Position numbers and translations under genes: made by a program | Shown: positions 1-8,700 of the stretch, in pieces | How positions within the stretch are numbered: the stretch's first letter is position 1 | Layout: every line of letters begins with the position of its first letter | NCBI RefSeq assembly: GCF_008370685.1 | Contig: NZ_VTZU01000036.1 | Coordinates: 1 to 64,000, forward strand | DNA from: Aquimarina sp. RZ0 | GTDB taxonomy: Bacteria; Bacteroidota; Bacteroidia; Flavobacteriales; Flavobacteriaceae | Direction of reading: 5' to 3' | DNA length: 64,000 nucleotides | Notes under the pieces: model-generated | Told to the model about the DNA's origin: nothing | Database searches by the model: none | What the model saw: only the letters and a program-made list of their open reading frames with translations

Positions 1-796
1 CTAGTATATTTCCCTGATCATCTGTAACCACCCATTGTGAGTTTTCACCGATATTTCCATCCAGTGTAACACCAGATACATTATCAGCAATTCCGTCGCC
101 TACTGTGAAGGTAAAAGGTCCACCTGTAATAGTTCCTCCATCTACTGGTTCGGGAGTATCAGTACGTGTAAAAACTATAGTGCCTATTTTCTGATTATTA
201 AAAGTATACATTCCTCGTATACTGGATATAGGTTCTTTGGGATTCGTAGGAGGGTTATTTAAAGAATAGCCTGTTCCTTCTTCTGTTCCAGCATCATATG
301 GAAAAATATCCATAGTAAGGTTCTGAATCCACTCATTATTAGTACCTAATAATGATATACTGTTTACAGCCGCTATCCAATCTGGACTAGGGGCAATCAT
401 CGATATTAAGGAAATGAGTGGATGGTTTGTATCTACAGATACATCCTTAATCGTTATTGTTCTAAGTGAGCCATTAAAAAAAAGGTTGGGGCCTTTGATG
501 TATTGGCTTGCATTTCCAGCGCTTATTGCTCTGTTTACTTCATTAGAAAAAGTTCTGTCAGCCCCCGTTTCTGCTACCTCTTCGACTCCAGGCGTTGCAA
601 TCCCACCAAGTTCAAAAAAGGTAATATTACTGTTGTGTGTAGCACCCACTAATTCAGTAAAATGAGCACTGGAACCCGGTAGTGGGCCATGGGCCTCCCA
701 ATTACTGGTAAAAACAATATCATAAGTCGCTGTGGACTGTCCATAGACTGAGACTCCAGCAATGAACAAGAAAATTTGAAAAATACATTTTTTCAT
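1..796 (-). CDS. Secreted spondin-domain protein, 5' part only
   Basis: This gene runs off the left edge; I translated it from the minus strand starting at the ATG complementary to 794-796. It opens with a signal peptide (MKKCIFQIFLFIAGVSVYG, then Q). Next comes a spondin_N-like region of about 200 residues, recognisable from YDIVFTSNWEAHGP near the N-terminus, the FFELGGIATPGVEEVAE stretch and SPDWIAAVNSISLL. Spondin_N is a secreted, adhesion-type fold. The last visible residues (GGTITGGPFTFTVGDG ... WVVTDDQGNIL) match the start of the 110-residue repeat in the T9SS protein at 51181-53655, so the missing part probably holds more of these modules. The cellular role is unknown; export and surface location are inferred. 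Confidence 0.8.
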   Translation of the reverse strand, partial: MKKCIFQIFLFIAGVSVYGQSTATYDIVFTSNWEAHGPLPGSSAHFTELVGATHNSNITFFELGGIATPGVEEVAETGADRTFSNEVNRAISAGNASQYIKGPNLFFNGSLRTITIKDVSVDTNHPLISLISMIAPSPDWIAAVNSISLLGTNNEWIQNLTMDIFPYDAGTEEGTGYSLNNPPTNPKEPISSIRGMYTFNNQKIGTIVFTRTDTPEPVDGGTITGGPFTFTVGDGIADNVSGVTLDGNIGENSQWVVTDDQGNIL

Positions 797-992
797 TGTC
801 AATTAAGTTTAGTTAGTCAATATTAATAATATAATTAGTCGATGTGATTTTAGTGTAATTACTAATAAAAAGGTTAATTATTTAATAAAATATGTTAATT
901 AATAGTAAAATTTTAGAGATAATGAAATTTTGATTGTCTATGTTTTCTAAAAAAAATGACAAATCAATGTAGGGTCAGGGTAAAATGTAAAT

Positions 993-1005
993 GAACTCAT
1001 CTTGA
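993..1005 (+). repeat. Solo match to TIR of dispersed element A
   Basis: GAACTCATCTTGA is identical to the first 13 bases of the 16-base terminal inverted repeat of the element at 10488-10643. No opposite end or internal sequence is visible nearby, so it is either a decayed remnant or a chance match. Confidence 0.35.
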
Positions 1006-1215
1006 CTGTGAATTGAGTCAAAAAGAACATTTTTATAACGAATTGAAAAAAAGGTTAAACCATTTCAATGATAAAAAAAGTAAAAAAACTTATTTCTTTC
1101 ACGAATGGATGCGAAAGTAAATGTATATTATAGTATGGAAATGAATTGGAACAGTTTACCGTTTTTAAGTCATTAAATATGAATAAAAAATAATAGAATT
1201 ACCTCTGTCTTTGAC

Positions 1216-1223
1216 TATATTTG
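1216..1223 (+). promoter_or_regulatory. Bacteroidota -7 promoter element (ferredoxin)
   Basis: TATATTTG matches the Bacteroidota primary sigma -7 consensus TAnnTTTG and sits 22 bp before the ferredoxin ATG. I do not see a convincing -33 TTG. Confidence 0.6.
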
Positions 1224-1245
1224 CACACAAAAAAGTAAACATATT

Positions 1246-1566
1246 ATGTCTGATATTACTATAAAAATAAAAGATAGAGAAGGTGTTGTTCACGAAATAC
1301 AGGCGCCAACTGACATGGCTATGAATTTAATGGAAGTTTGTAAAGCATACGAATTACCTGTAGAAGGTACCTGTGGTGGTATGGCAATGTGTGCTTCTTG
1401 TCAGTGTTATATATTATCAGATCATCAGTTGGTAGAAATGAGTCAGGATGAAGATTTAATGCTTGCCGAAGCTTTTTATGTAGAAGACAATAGTAGATTA
1501 GGATGTCAGATACCGATAACTCCCGAGTTGGATGGTCTGGAGATTGAGTTAGCGCCAGAATCATAA
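1246..1566 (+). CDS. 2Fe-2S ferredoxin (adrenodoxin type)
   Basis: A 106-residue electron carrier of the plant/adrenodoxin ferredoxin fold. Four cysteines lie in the CGGxxxCxxC...C arrangement: C43, C49 and C52 in the CGGMAMCASCQC loop, and C87 in RLGCQI. These ligate one 2Fe-2S cluster. The acidic region after the loop (DEDLMLAE) is typical of the adrenodoxin subgroup, which serves Fe-S assembly or monooxygenase reductases. The length is normal and there is no signal peptide, so it should be cytoplasmic. It stands alone under its own promoter, so the redox partner cannot be inferred from context. Confidence 0.93.
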   Translation: MSDITIKIKDREGVVHEIQAPTDMAMNLMEVCKAYELPVEGTCGGMAMCASCQCYILSDHQLVEMSQDEDLMLAEAFYVEDNSRLGCQIPITPELDGLEIELAPES

Positions 1567-2384
1567 TATCAATTATTATTTTAAGATTACTTATTGGTCA
1601 AATTCTTTTCCTGTTGCTTATCAAAAAGTTTGAGAATTATGATGGACCTTCATAAGGTAGAATTCTAATACATTCTAGCTATGTAAGTATACTCTTCTTT
1701 TTTTAGTCGATACTCGAGATTTAAATGCTCTGAGGCTCACCTCAAAATCAAAATATTTTTTTCTAGCAAATGCTTCTTAGAATTGCTTTGAGCTAGTTTC
1801 TTCGAATCTCTATATTTTGATATTCCCAATTAGAATTGTTTTTGATAGCCTCAATGTCTAGTATTAAATCACCGTAAGCTGAATTAAAAAGAAATGATTT
1901 TAGTATGTAATTTCATTTGGGAATTGAATTGTGTTAATATCAACTAGACCTATTGTAAGCAGTACAGAATTGCTTATGTGTGGTACACCGCTTTCTGTAA
2001 TCTGCGAAAATTATATGGCAGTATTTCTCCTAAACTCTGTTGAACTGTTCTATTCTGTTTTGTGATTTACAGTATATTTTCTATTGCTTCTGGTTCTAAA
2101 AATATAGAACATACCTAACTATTATCAAATGTAAATGACCTGAAAATAGTTTCAGTGTCTATTTTATACTAAAGGTAAACATTTTTTTTAGGGGATTTCA
2201 CTCTTTTATTAAGGTTGGTTCAACCCTTGAATTATGGGTTGTATGCTTGGCTAAGATGTTGTGCGATCCATGTACTTTTGAAAAGTTTTGATTTCCGGAG
2301 GATCAAAGAGAATAAGAATTTTTATGAGCTCGTCATAAATTCTTATTAATAGCTAATTGATAGAAAAACTTAAAACTTAAAAAA
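1567..2384. other. Long intergenic region without visible gene
   Basis: 818 bp with no convincing reading frame on either strand. A CAACCC/GGGTTG hairpin lies at 2221-2241 and a larger inverted repeat at 2311-2347, just before the protease gene. The rest is AT-rich with nothing I can assign; it could hide a decayed gene or a small RNA. Confidence 0.5.
2311..2347 (+). repeat. Inverted repeat in the leader of the protease gene
   Basis: The arms AATAAGAATTTTTATGA (2311-2327) and TCATAAATTCTTATT (2333-2347) pair over about 15 bp with a two-base bulge and a GCTCG loop, ending 37 bp before the ATG at 2385. It could be an mRNA hairpin or an operator. It is not followed by a T-tract, so it is not an obvious terminator. 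Confidence 0.5.
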
Positions 2385-3893
2385 ATGAAAAATAACATAT
2401 TTAGATTTAAATTTTGGATTCCGCTTTACTTTATATGCAATATTGTATTATTTACAAGTTGCGAGCAAGATTTTGAGACTATTCAGGAAGAAAGTGAAAT
2501 ACTCGAAACGCTGTCTCAGGAAAAACATATACAAGAAATTGCCTTTCCTGATAAAACAGGAGAAATTGTTGATATTACTTACGATAATCAAAATTTGAAA
2601 GCAGAAAAAGTAAATAACCTCTATGTATATGAAGGAGATATTATTATTACAGAGGAAGATCTGAAAAGCTTTGAGAAAAGCACCGGGAGAACAAGCAGAT
2701 ATTGGCCTAATTGTACTGTTTATTATTCAATAGAGAGTAGTTTGCCTAATAAGCAGCGTGTATACGATGCTATTGCACATTGGGAAAAATATAGCAATTT
2801 CAAATTTATAAAGAGAACAAATCAAGTGGCTTATATAAATTTTAAAGTAGGCACTGGCTGTTCTTCTCAGGTTGGAAGAACAGGAGGAAAACAAAATATT
2901 AATTTGGCAGGAGGCTGTTCTACAGGTAATACTATTCATGAAATAGGGCACGCAATAGGGCTATGGCACGAACAAAGTAGAAAAGATCGGGACGATTATG
3001 TCACTATTAAATGGGGAAATATTCAGTCTGGAAAGTCGCATAATTTTCAGACATATGTACAGCGTGGAGAAGATGGGGATGAGTACTCTCCTTATTTGGA
3101 TTTCGGGAGTATTATGATGTATGGACCTACAGCATTTTCTAAGAATGGTCTTCCGACAATTACAAAAAAAGATGGGAGTAGTTATTCTGTGCAAAGAAAT
3201 GGGCTTTCATATTGGGACAAACAGGGTATTAAAAAAATGTATAAAAAAATATGCGGAACTATCGAGAATATGTCCGGATATTATAAAGCAAATGATGGAG
3301 GTCACTATTATGTCAGACATATAGGTACTAATATATATTGGTTTGGAGAACACCCTTCTGGTACCTGGGCGAATGTATTCAAAGGAAAGCTTGATGGCAA
3401 TATCATAAACGGACAATTCTATGATGTGCCAAAAGGAAAGATAAAAGGATACGGATCATTAAAATTATCTGTGAATTCTACGGGTACAAAAATTACGAAA
3501 ATTACAGGAAGTAATTTTGGAGGATCTGTTTGGACAAAAATGACAAAACCGTCAAGTTTACCTCCAACGAGACCAGCAGGGTTTGGAACCAGAAATAATA
3601 TAAATGATCTTACTGCCAGGTGGTATGGTAATGATGGAGGCTACTATTATATGAGACAATTAGGGAATACCGTAGTTTGGTTTGGAGAGCGGCATTTTAC
3701 CTCTGGTCGTCCTTCCTGGTCTAATGTAGCAGTAGGAACACGTACAGGGAATGCAATTTGGCTTAGTTGGGCAGATGTGCCTAAGGGTTATGCCGGTAAT
3801 TCTGGAGTGTTAGGCTTAAAAGTAAGTAGCTCAAATAAAATAACCAGAACGTATTCTTCCGGAAGTTTTGGAGGATCAAGCTGGACGAGATAG
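2385..3893 (+). CDS. Astacin-like (M12A) zinc metalloprotease lipoprotein
   Basis: A 502-residue exported protease. The N-terminus is a lipoprotein signal with lipobox FTSC (Cys26), followed by an acidic propeptide-like stretch. The catalytic domain is at about residues 105-290: the zinc site is HEIGHAIGLWHEQ (H185, H189, H195, catalytic E186), and the astacin Met-turn SIMMY is at 242-246, with Tyr246 in the usual fifth-ligand position. The C-terminus holds two related modules of about 90 residues (about 296-384 and 408-502), each with NDGGxYYxRxxG, VxWFGE or IYWFGE, DVPKG and SFGGSxWT motifs; they look like substrate- or surface-binding domains. There is no T9SS sorting domain, so it is probably an anchored outer-membrane or periplasmic lipoprotein. 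It is monocistronic, with a strong terminator 31 bp downstream. Confidence 0.9.
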   Translation: MKNNIFRFKFWIPLYFICNIVLFTSCEQDFETIQEESEILETLSQEKHIQEIAFPDKTGEIVDITYDNQNLKAEKVNNLYVYEGDIIITEEDLKSFEKSTGRTSRYWPNCTVYYSIESSLPNKQRVYDAIAHWEKYSNFKFIKRTNQVAYINFKVGTGCSSQVGRTGGKQNINLAGGCSTGNTIHEIGHAIGLWHEQSRKDRDDYVTIKWGNIQSGKSHNFQTYVQRGEDGDEYSPYLDFGSIMMYGPTAFSKNGLPTITKKDGSSYSVQRNGLSYWDKQGIKKMYKKICGTIENMSGYYKANDGGHYYVRHIGTNIYWFGEHPSGTWANVFKGKLDGNIINGQFYDVPKGKIKGYGSLKLSVNSTGTKITKITGSNFGGSVWTKMTKPSSLPPTRPAGFGTRNNINDLTARWYGNDGGYYYMRQLGNTVVWFGERHFTSGRPSWSNVAVGTRTGNAIWLSWADVPKGYAGNSGVLGLKVSSSNKITRTYSSGSFGGSSWTR

Positions 3894-3923
3894 CTGGTCT
3901 GCTACTAATATAAATATTGATAA

Positions 3924-3958
3924 CCTTCAGGGATTTTTAAATCTCTGAAGGTTTTTTT
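3924..3958 (+). terminator. Intrinsic terminator after the protease gene
   Basis: An 11-bp stem (CCTTCAGGGAT / ATCTCTGAAGG, one G·U pair) with a TTTTAA loop is followed by seven T. It isolates the protease gene from the methionine cluster. Confidence 0.9.
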
Positions 3959-4045
3959 AGTTTTTCTTGCAAAACAAAAGAGGATGTCTTTAATTTGTAC
4001 CTAGAAAAACGGATAATACCGTTTAGTTCCTATATTTATTAAAAT

Positions 4046-4148
4046 GTTATCAAGAAAGGAGGAGGGAATAGACCCTATGATACCTTAGCAACCCTTTATC
4101 TGTTAAAGAAGGTGCTACATTCTATTCGTATTGTGCGGAATAGATAAC
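4046..4148 (+). promoter_or_regulatory. SAM-I riboswitch (S-box) upstream of metH
   Basis: The S-box core is recognisable: TTATCAAGAAAGGAGGAGGG, then GACCCTATGA, CCTTAGCAACC and AAGGTGCTA. The P1 stem closes with GTTATC (4046-4051) against GATAAC (4143-4148). A P4-like arm is formed by TCTATTCG (4121-4128) and CGGAATAGA. SAM-I riboswitches bind S-adenosylmethionine and switch off methionine genes, which fits the metH genes that follow. About 190 bp separate it from the chosen start, and I do not see a clear intrinsic terminator there, so whether control is transcriptional or translational is open. Confidence 0.92.
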
Positions 4149-4339
4149 AATGATTCATAGCTTTTGCTATATCTCCATTTACTTTTCTTGATATTGTTCC
4201 TTGTTTAGAAGGAAAAAAAAGTATTGTTTCAGAATTAACTATGACACTCAGTTTATTGAAGTGTTTTATTACTAATAAGAAACCAAAATAGATGTAACGT
4301 CCAGTATTGATTGGATCTATGTCCATAATTGATCTTTAT

Positions 4340-5344
4340 ATGAAAGACATAAGAAAAATATTAGAAGAAAGGATTCTTGTACTAGATGGAGCCATGGGTA
4401 CCATGCTACAACGTCATAAATTTACAGAAGAAGATTTTAGAGGAGAGCGTTTTAAGGATTGGTCAGTTTCTGTTCAGGGGAATAATGATCTTCTAAGTAT
4501 TACTCAACCCGAAGCTATTAAAGAAGTGCATCGATTGTATTTTGAGGCTGGAGCGGATATTGTAGAAACCAATACGTTTTCAGGGACGACGATTGCTATG
4601 GCAGATTATGAAATGGAAGAGCTGGTATATGAATTGAATTTTCAGTCGGCTAAGATTGCAAAAGAAGTTGCTGATGAATTTACTGCAAAAGAACCAAATA
4701 AACCTCGTTTTGTTGCAGGATCAATAGGTCCCACTAATAGAACTGCGAGCATGTCTCCAGATGTAAACGATCCAGGATTTAGAGCAGTAACTTTTGATGA
4801 ATTAAGAATTGCATATAAACAACAGGTTGAAGCATTGATTGATGGAGGTTCTGATATATTATTGGTAGAAACTATTTTTGATACTTTAAATGCTAAAGCA
4901 GCACTCTTTGCCATAGAAGAGGTTAAGGATGAAAGAAGTATTGAAATTCCTGTCATGGTTAGCGGAACAATTACAGATGCCAGCGGTCGTACATTATCTG
5001 GTCAGACTGCAGAAGCATTTTTAATATCGGTTTCACATATTCCTATGCTTTCTATTGGGTTTAATTGTGCATTGGGAGCAAATCAATTAACTCCACATTT
5101 AGAAGTTTTGGCTCAGAAAGCAAATTTTTGTGTTTCGGCACATCCTAATGCAGGATTACCTAATGCATTTGGTGAGTATGATGAGTCTCCCGAACAAATG
5201 GCAACCCAGATTAAAGAATATATGGATAAAAGTCTGGTAAATATTATAGGAGGATGTTGTGGAACCACACCAGAACATATAAAAGCTATTGCTGAGCTAG
5301 CGGCGGATTATAAACCTCGTACGTTAGCAGTTGAAAGTTTTTAG
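4340..5344 (+). CDS. metH: Methionine synthase part 1: homocysteine methyltransferase module
   Basis: The homocysteine-binding barrel of cobalamin-dependent methionine synthase, here a separate gene. It activates homocysteine on zinc for methylation by the cobalamin module in the downstream gene. The zinc cysteines are present: C243 (GFNCALG) and C306-C307 (GGCCGTTP), numbered from the ATG at 4340. The N-terminus ILVLDGAMGTMLQR is typical. In-frame starts also exist at 4307 (TTG) and 4319 (ATG). I chose 4340 because known homologues begin only a few residues before the ILVLDGAMG motif. The length of about 334 residues fits the first gene of the two-gene MetH usual in Flavobacteriia, so this is a natural split and not a frameshift. 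Confidence 0.93.
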   Translation: MKDIRKILEERILVLDGAMGTMLQRHKFTEEDFRGERFKDWSVSVQGNNDLLSITQPEAIKEVHRLYFEAGADIVETNTFSGTTIAMADYEMEELVYELNFQSAKIAKEVADEFTAKEPNKPRFVAGSIGPTNRTASMSPDVNDPGFRAVTFDELRIAYKQQVEALIDGGSDILLVETIFDTLNAKAALFAIEEVKDERSIEIPVMVSGTITDASGRTLSGQTAEAFLISVSHIPMLSIGFNCALGANQLTPHLEVLAQKANFCVSAHPNAGLPNAFGEYDESPEQMATQIKEYMDKSLVNIIGGCCGTTPEHIKAIAELAADYKPRTLAVESF

Positions 5345-5353
5345 GTAAAGGTT

Positions 5354-5707
5354 ATGGAATATGTAGCATTAGAGGTTTGGAAAGAATCTGGAATATTGGT
5401 CAATAATTTTTATGAAATAGCTAAAGAATTTCATAAGGATAAATTGCACGGATTAATAAGTCAGATAAGAAGAAGTGCGGTTTCAATTCCATTAGACATT
5501 GTAGAAAGATGTGGAAGAAGAACTTCTGAGGATATGATTATGTTTTTGCCCGTTTCACAAGATTCTTTTTACAAATTAAAAATTCAGTTATATCTGGTTT
5601 TAGATCAGGATTATTTTAATTTAAAAGTACGTCAGAATCTTTTAGACCAAATTTTAAAATGTAAAAAAAGATTAAATGGGTCTGTTAATGATTATAAGAA
5701 TTTATAA
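5354..5707 (+). CDS. Four-helix-bundle protein (S23/IVS-encoded type)
   Basis: A 117-residue protein of the family found in 23S rRNA intervening sequences and as orphan genes in Bacteroidota. Typical marks are LEVWKESxxLVNNFYEIAKEF at the start, the GLISQIRRSAVSIPLDIVE signature (family form QIRRAxxSIPxNIAEG) and ERCGRRTSEDM. Structures of the family are four-helix bundles that form pentamers; the biochemical role is unknown. The gene sits in the 10-bp/3-bp gaps between the two metH genes, on the same strand, and so should be co-transcribed under the SAM riboswitch. It has no known connection to methionine synthesis and looks like an insertion into the operon. The GCGR motif varies slightly here (ERCGRR for EGxGR). 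Confidence 0.88.
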   Translation: MEYVALEVWKESGILVNNFYEIAKEFHKDKLHGLISQIRRSAVSIPLDIVERCGRRTSEDMIMFLPVSQDSFYKLKIQLYLVLDQDYFNLKVRQNLLDQILKCKKRLNGSVNDYKNL

Positions 5708-5710
5708 AAT

Positions 5711-8700
5711 ATGATGGAGAATAGTTCAAGCAATCTATCAATAGAAAGCGCTCAGCAATCAACCAGGAAATACCTAAAACTTTCGGGTCTGGAACCTATG
5801 ATTGTTTCTGCCGAAACCAACTTTATTAATGTTGGAGAACGAACCAATGTAGCAGGATCACGTAAGTTTTTACGTTTAGTTAAAGAAGAAAGGTTTGACG
5901 AAGCACTGGATGTTGCCAGGCATCAGGTAGAAGGAGGAGCACAGGTTATCGATATTAATATGGATGATGGTCTGATTGATGGTAAAGAAGCGATGGTGAG
6001 ATTTCTTAATCTTATTATGGCAGAACCTGATATTGCCAGAGTGCCTATTATGATAGATAGCTCCAAGTGGGATATTATCGAAGCAGGTTTGCAGGTGGTT
6101 CAGGGAAAATGTGTTGTGAACTCCATTAGTCTTAAAGAAGGTGAAGAAGAATTTATTGCACATGCAAAAAAGATAAAGAAATATGGAGCGGCAGTTATTA
6201 TCATGGCTTTTGATGAAGTCGGTCAAGCAGATAATTATGAACGCCGTATAGAGATTTCAAAAAGATCCTATGATATTCTGGTAGACCAAATTAATTTTCC
6301 TCCAGAAGATATCATCTTTGACCTCAATATATTTCCGGTTGCTACCGGGATGGAAGAACATCGAAAAAATGCAATTGATTTTATAGAAGCAACCCGTTGG
6401 GTAAGAGAAAATCTCCCACATTGCAGTGTAAGTGGAGGCGTGAGTAATGTTTCTTTTTCGTTCAGAGGGAATAACCCGGTTAGGGAGGCAATGCATTCGG
6501 TATTTTTATATCACGCTATAAAAGCAGGAATGAATATGGGAATTGTAAACCCGGCGATGTTAGAGATTTATGATGATATTCCCAAAGATTTGCTAGTACA
6601 TGTTGAAGATGTGATTTTGGATCGCAGAGATGATGCTACAGAGCGCTTATTAGATTTTGCAGAAACGGTTGTGGGAACTAGTAAAGAGAAAACTGCTGAT
6701 CTTTCCTGGAGAGAAGAATCTTTACAAGATAGAATCACCAGGGCTTTGGTTAAAGGTATTGATCAATATATTGTAGAAGATGTAGAAGAAGCTCGACAGC
6801 AGGCAGAAAAACCCATTGAAGTCATAGAAGGAAACCTAATGACGGGGATGAATGTAGTTGGGGATTTATTCGGATCCGGCAAAATGTTTTTACCTCAAGT
6901 AGTAAAATCTGCAAGAGTCATGAAAAAAGCAGTTGCACATTTACTTCCTTATATCGAAGAAGAGAAGAAAAAGAATGCCCCCCAACCCCCAAAGGGAGAG
7001 CAATACTGGAAAACTGCTGATCCGACATTGTATGGATTACTGAAAGAGTATGCAAAAAAAATGCGCAACCAACCTACTGATGCAGAATCTTACCTATGGA
7101 AGGCGTTAAGTGGAAAAAAATTAAATGGATATGAATTTGAAAGACAACATATCATTGGCACTTATATTGCTGATTTTATTTGTTTAAAAGAAAACTTGAT
7201 TGTAGAAGTTGATGGGGCTATTCATCAATTGCCAGAGAACAAGTCAAGTGATAAAGAACGAACTCAATGGTTAGAAAGTGAAGGATATAAGGTGATACGC
7301 TTTACTAATGAGGAAGTAATACATGAATTAGATGTTGTTTTAGATAAAATTTTAGAAGAATTAAAAAAAACTCCCCCTTTGGGGATGAAGGGGGCAGGAA
7401 AAGTACTCATGGCTACAGTAAAGGGAGATGTACATGATATTGGAAAAAATATTGTTTCTGTGGTGCTGGGATGTAATAACTATGAGATTGTTGATATGGG
7501 CGTAATGGTACCTCCAGAAAAAATTATTCAGACCGCCATCGATGAACAAGTAGATATTATTGGATTGAGTGGTTTGATCACACCTTCATTGGACGAAATG
7601 GTGTTTTTGGCAAAGGAAATGGAACGTAGAAATTTTAAAGTTCCATTGTTAATTGGAGGCGCCACCACATCCAAAGCACATACAGCCGTAAAGATCGATC
7701 CGCAATATCAGAATGCAGTGGTGCATGTTAATGATGCATCAAGAGCCGTTACAGTTGTTGGAGACTTATTAAATAAAAGAAGTAATCAAAAATATGTGGG
7801 CGATCTTAAAGAAGATTATGAAAAATTCAGGGTAGGTTTTCTTAAAAGAACAAAAAAGAAAGAATACTTGAGTATTAAAGAAGCCCGCAAGAATAAATAT
7901 ACGATTGATTGGACTTCTTCCCAGGTAACAAAACCTAATAGATTAGGGATTGAGGTTATTGAAGATCAGGAGCTAAGAAAACTTGAGTCATTTATCGATT
8001 GGACTCCATTTTTTAGATCCTGGGATTTACACGGTAAATATCCAGCTATTTTAACCGATGATATTGTAGGAGAGCAAGCTACCTCTTTATTTAATGACGC
8101 TCAGAAATTGTTGCAGAAAGTATTAGATGAAAAATTATTAGGAGCTAAGGCAATTTATGGATTGTTTGAGGCTAATACTATTAGTGATGACGATATTGAA
8201 GTTACTTCAGAGGACACTATAATTACCTTTAGGACACTACGCCAGCAGCTTAAAAAACATGCAGGTAAACCTAATTTTGCATTATCGGATTTTATAGCGC
8301 CAAAAGAATCAGGTATACAAGATTATATAGGGTGTTTTTGTGTAACTACAGGATTCGGAACCAAAGAACTGGCTGAAGCATTTGAAAAAGATTTGGATGA
8401 TTATAATTCAATTATGATCAAAGCGCTGGCGGATCGTTTGGCAGAGGCTTTTGCAGAGTATTTGCATAAAAAAGTACGGATGGATGATTGGGGATATGCA
8501 GCTGGAGAAGAATTGACGAATCAAGAATTAATCAAAGAGTCGTATAAGGGAATTCGTCCAGCTCCAGGATATCCAGCGTGTCCGGATCATCTGGAAAAAA
8601 TAGCGATATGGGAATTACTTCGAGTAAAAGAAAAGATAGGAGTAGAGCTTACAGAAAGTCTTGCTATGTGGCCGGCAGCATCTGTTTCTGGTTATTATTT

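Larger units (their letters stand above)
797..1245. other. Divergent intergenic region, spondin gene / ferredoxin
   Basis: AT-rich 449-bp spacer between two divergent genes. It holds the ferredoxin promoter (1216-1223) and, at 993-1005, a single 13-base match to the terminal inverted repeat of the dispersed element described at 10488-10643. I see no coding sequence. Confidence 0.6.

Noticed and set aside
414..665. 83-residue plus-strand frame
   Set aside because: It lies antisense to the spondin-domain gene, which has a signal peptide and recognisable domain; the plus-strand frame has neither.
2961..3416. Minus-strand and alternative plus-strand frames inside the protease gene
   Set aside because: They overlap the conserved zinc-protease coding frame and show no family features.
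5354..5707. Four-helix-bundle gene considered as evidence of an rRNA intervening sequence
   Set aside because: No 23S rRNA sequence flanks it.
6974..7396. DUF559 insert considered as an intein
   Set aside because: There is no Cys/Ser at the N-terminal junction, no HN at the C-terminal end and no splicing-block motifs; the ends are Pro/Gly-rich.
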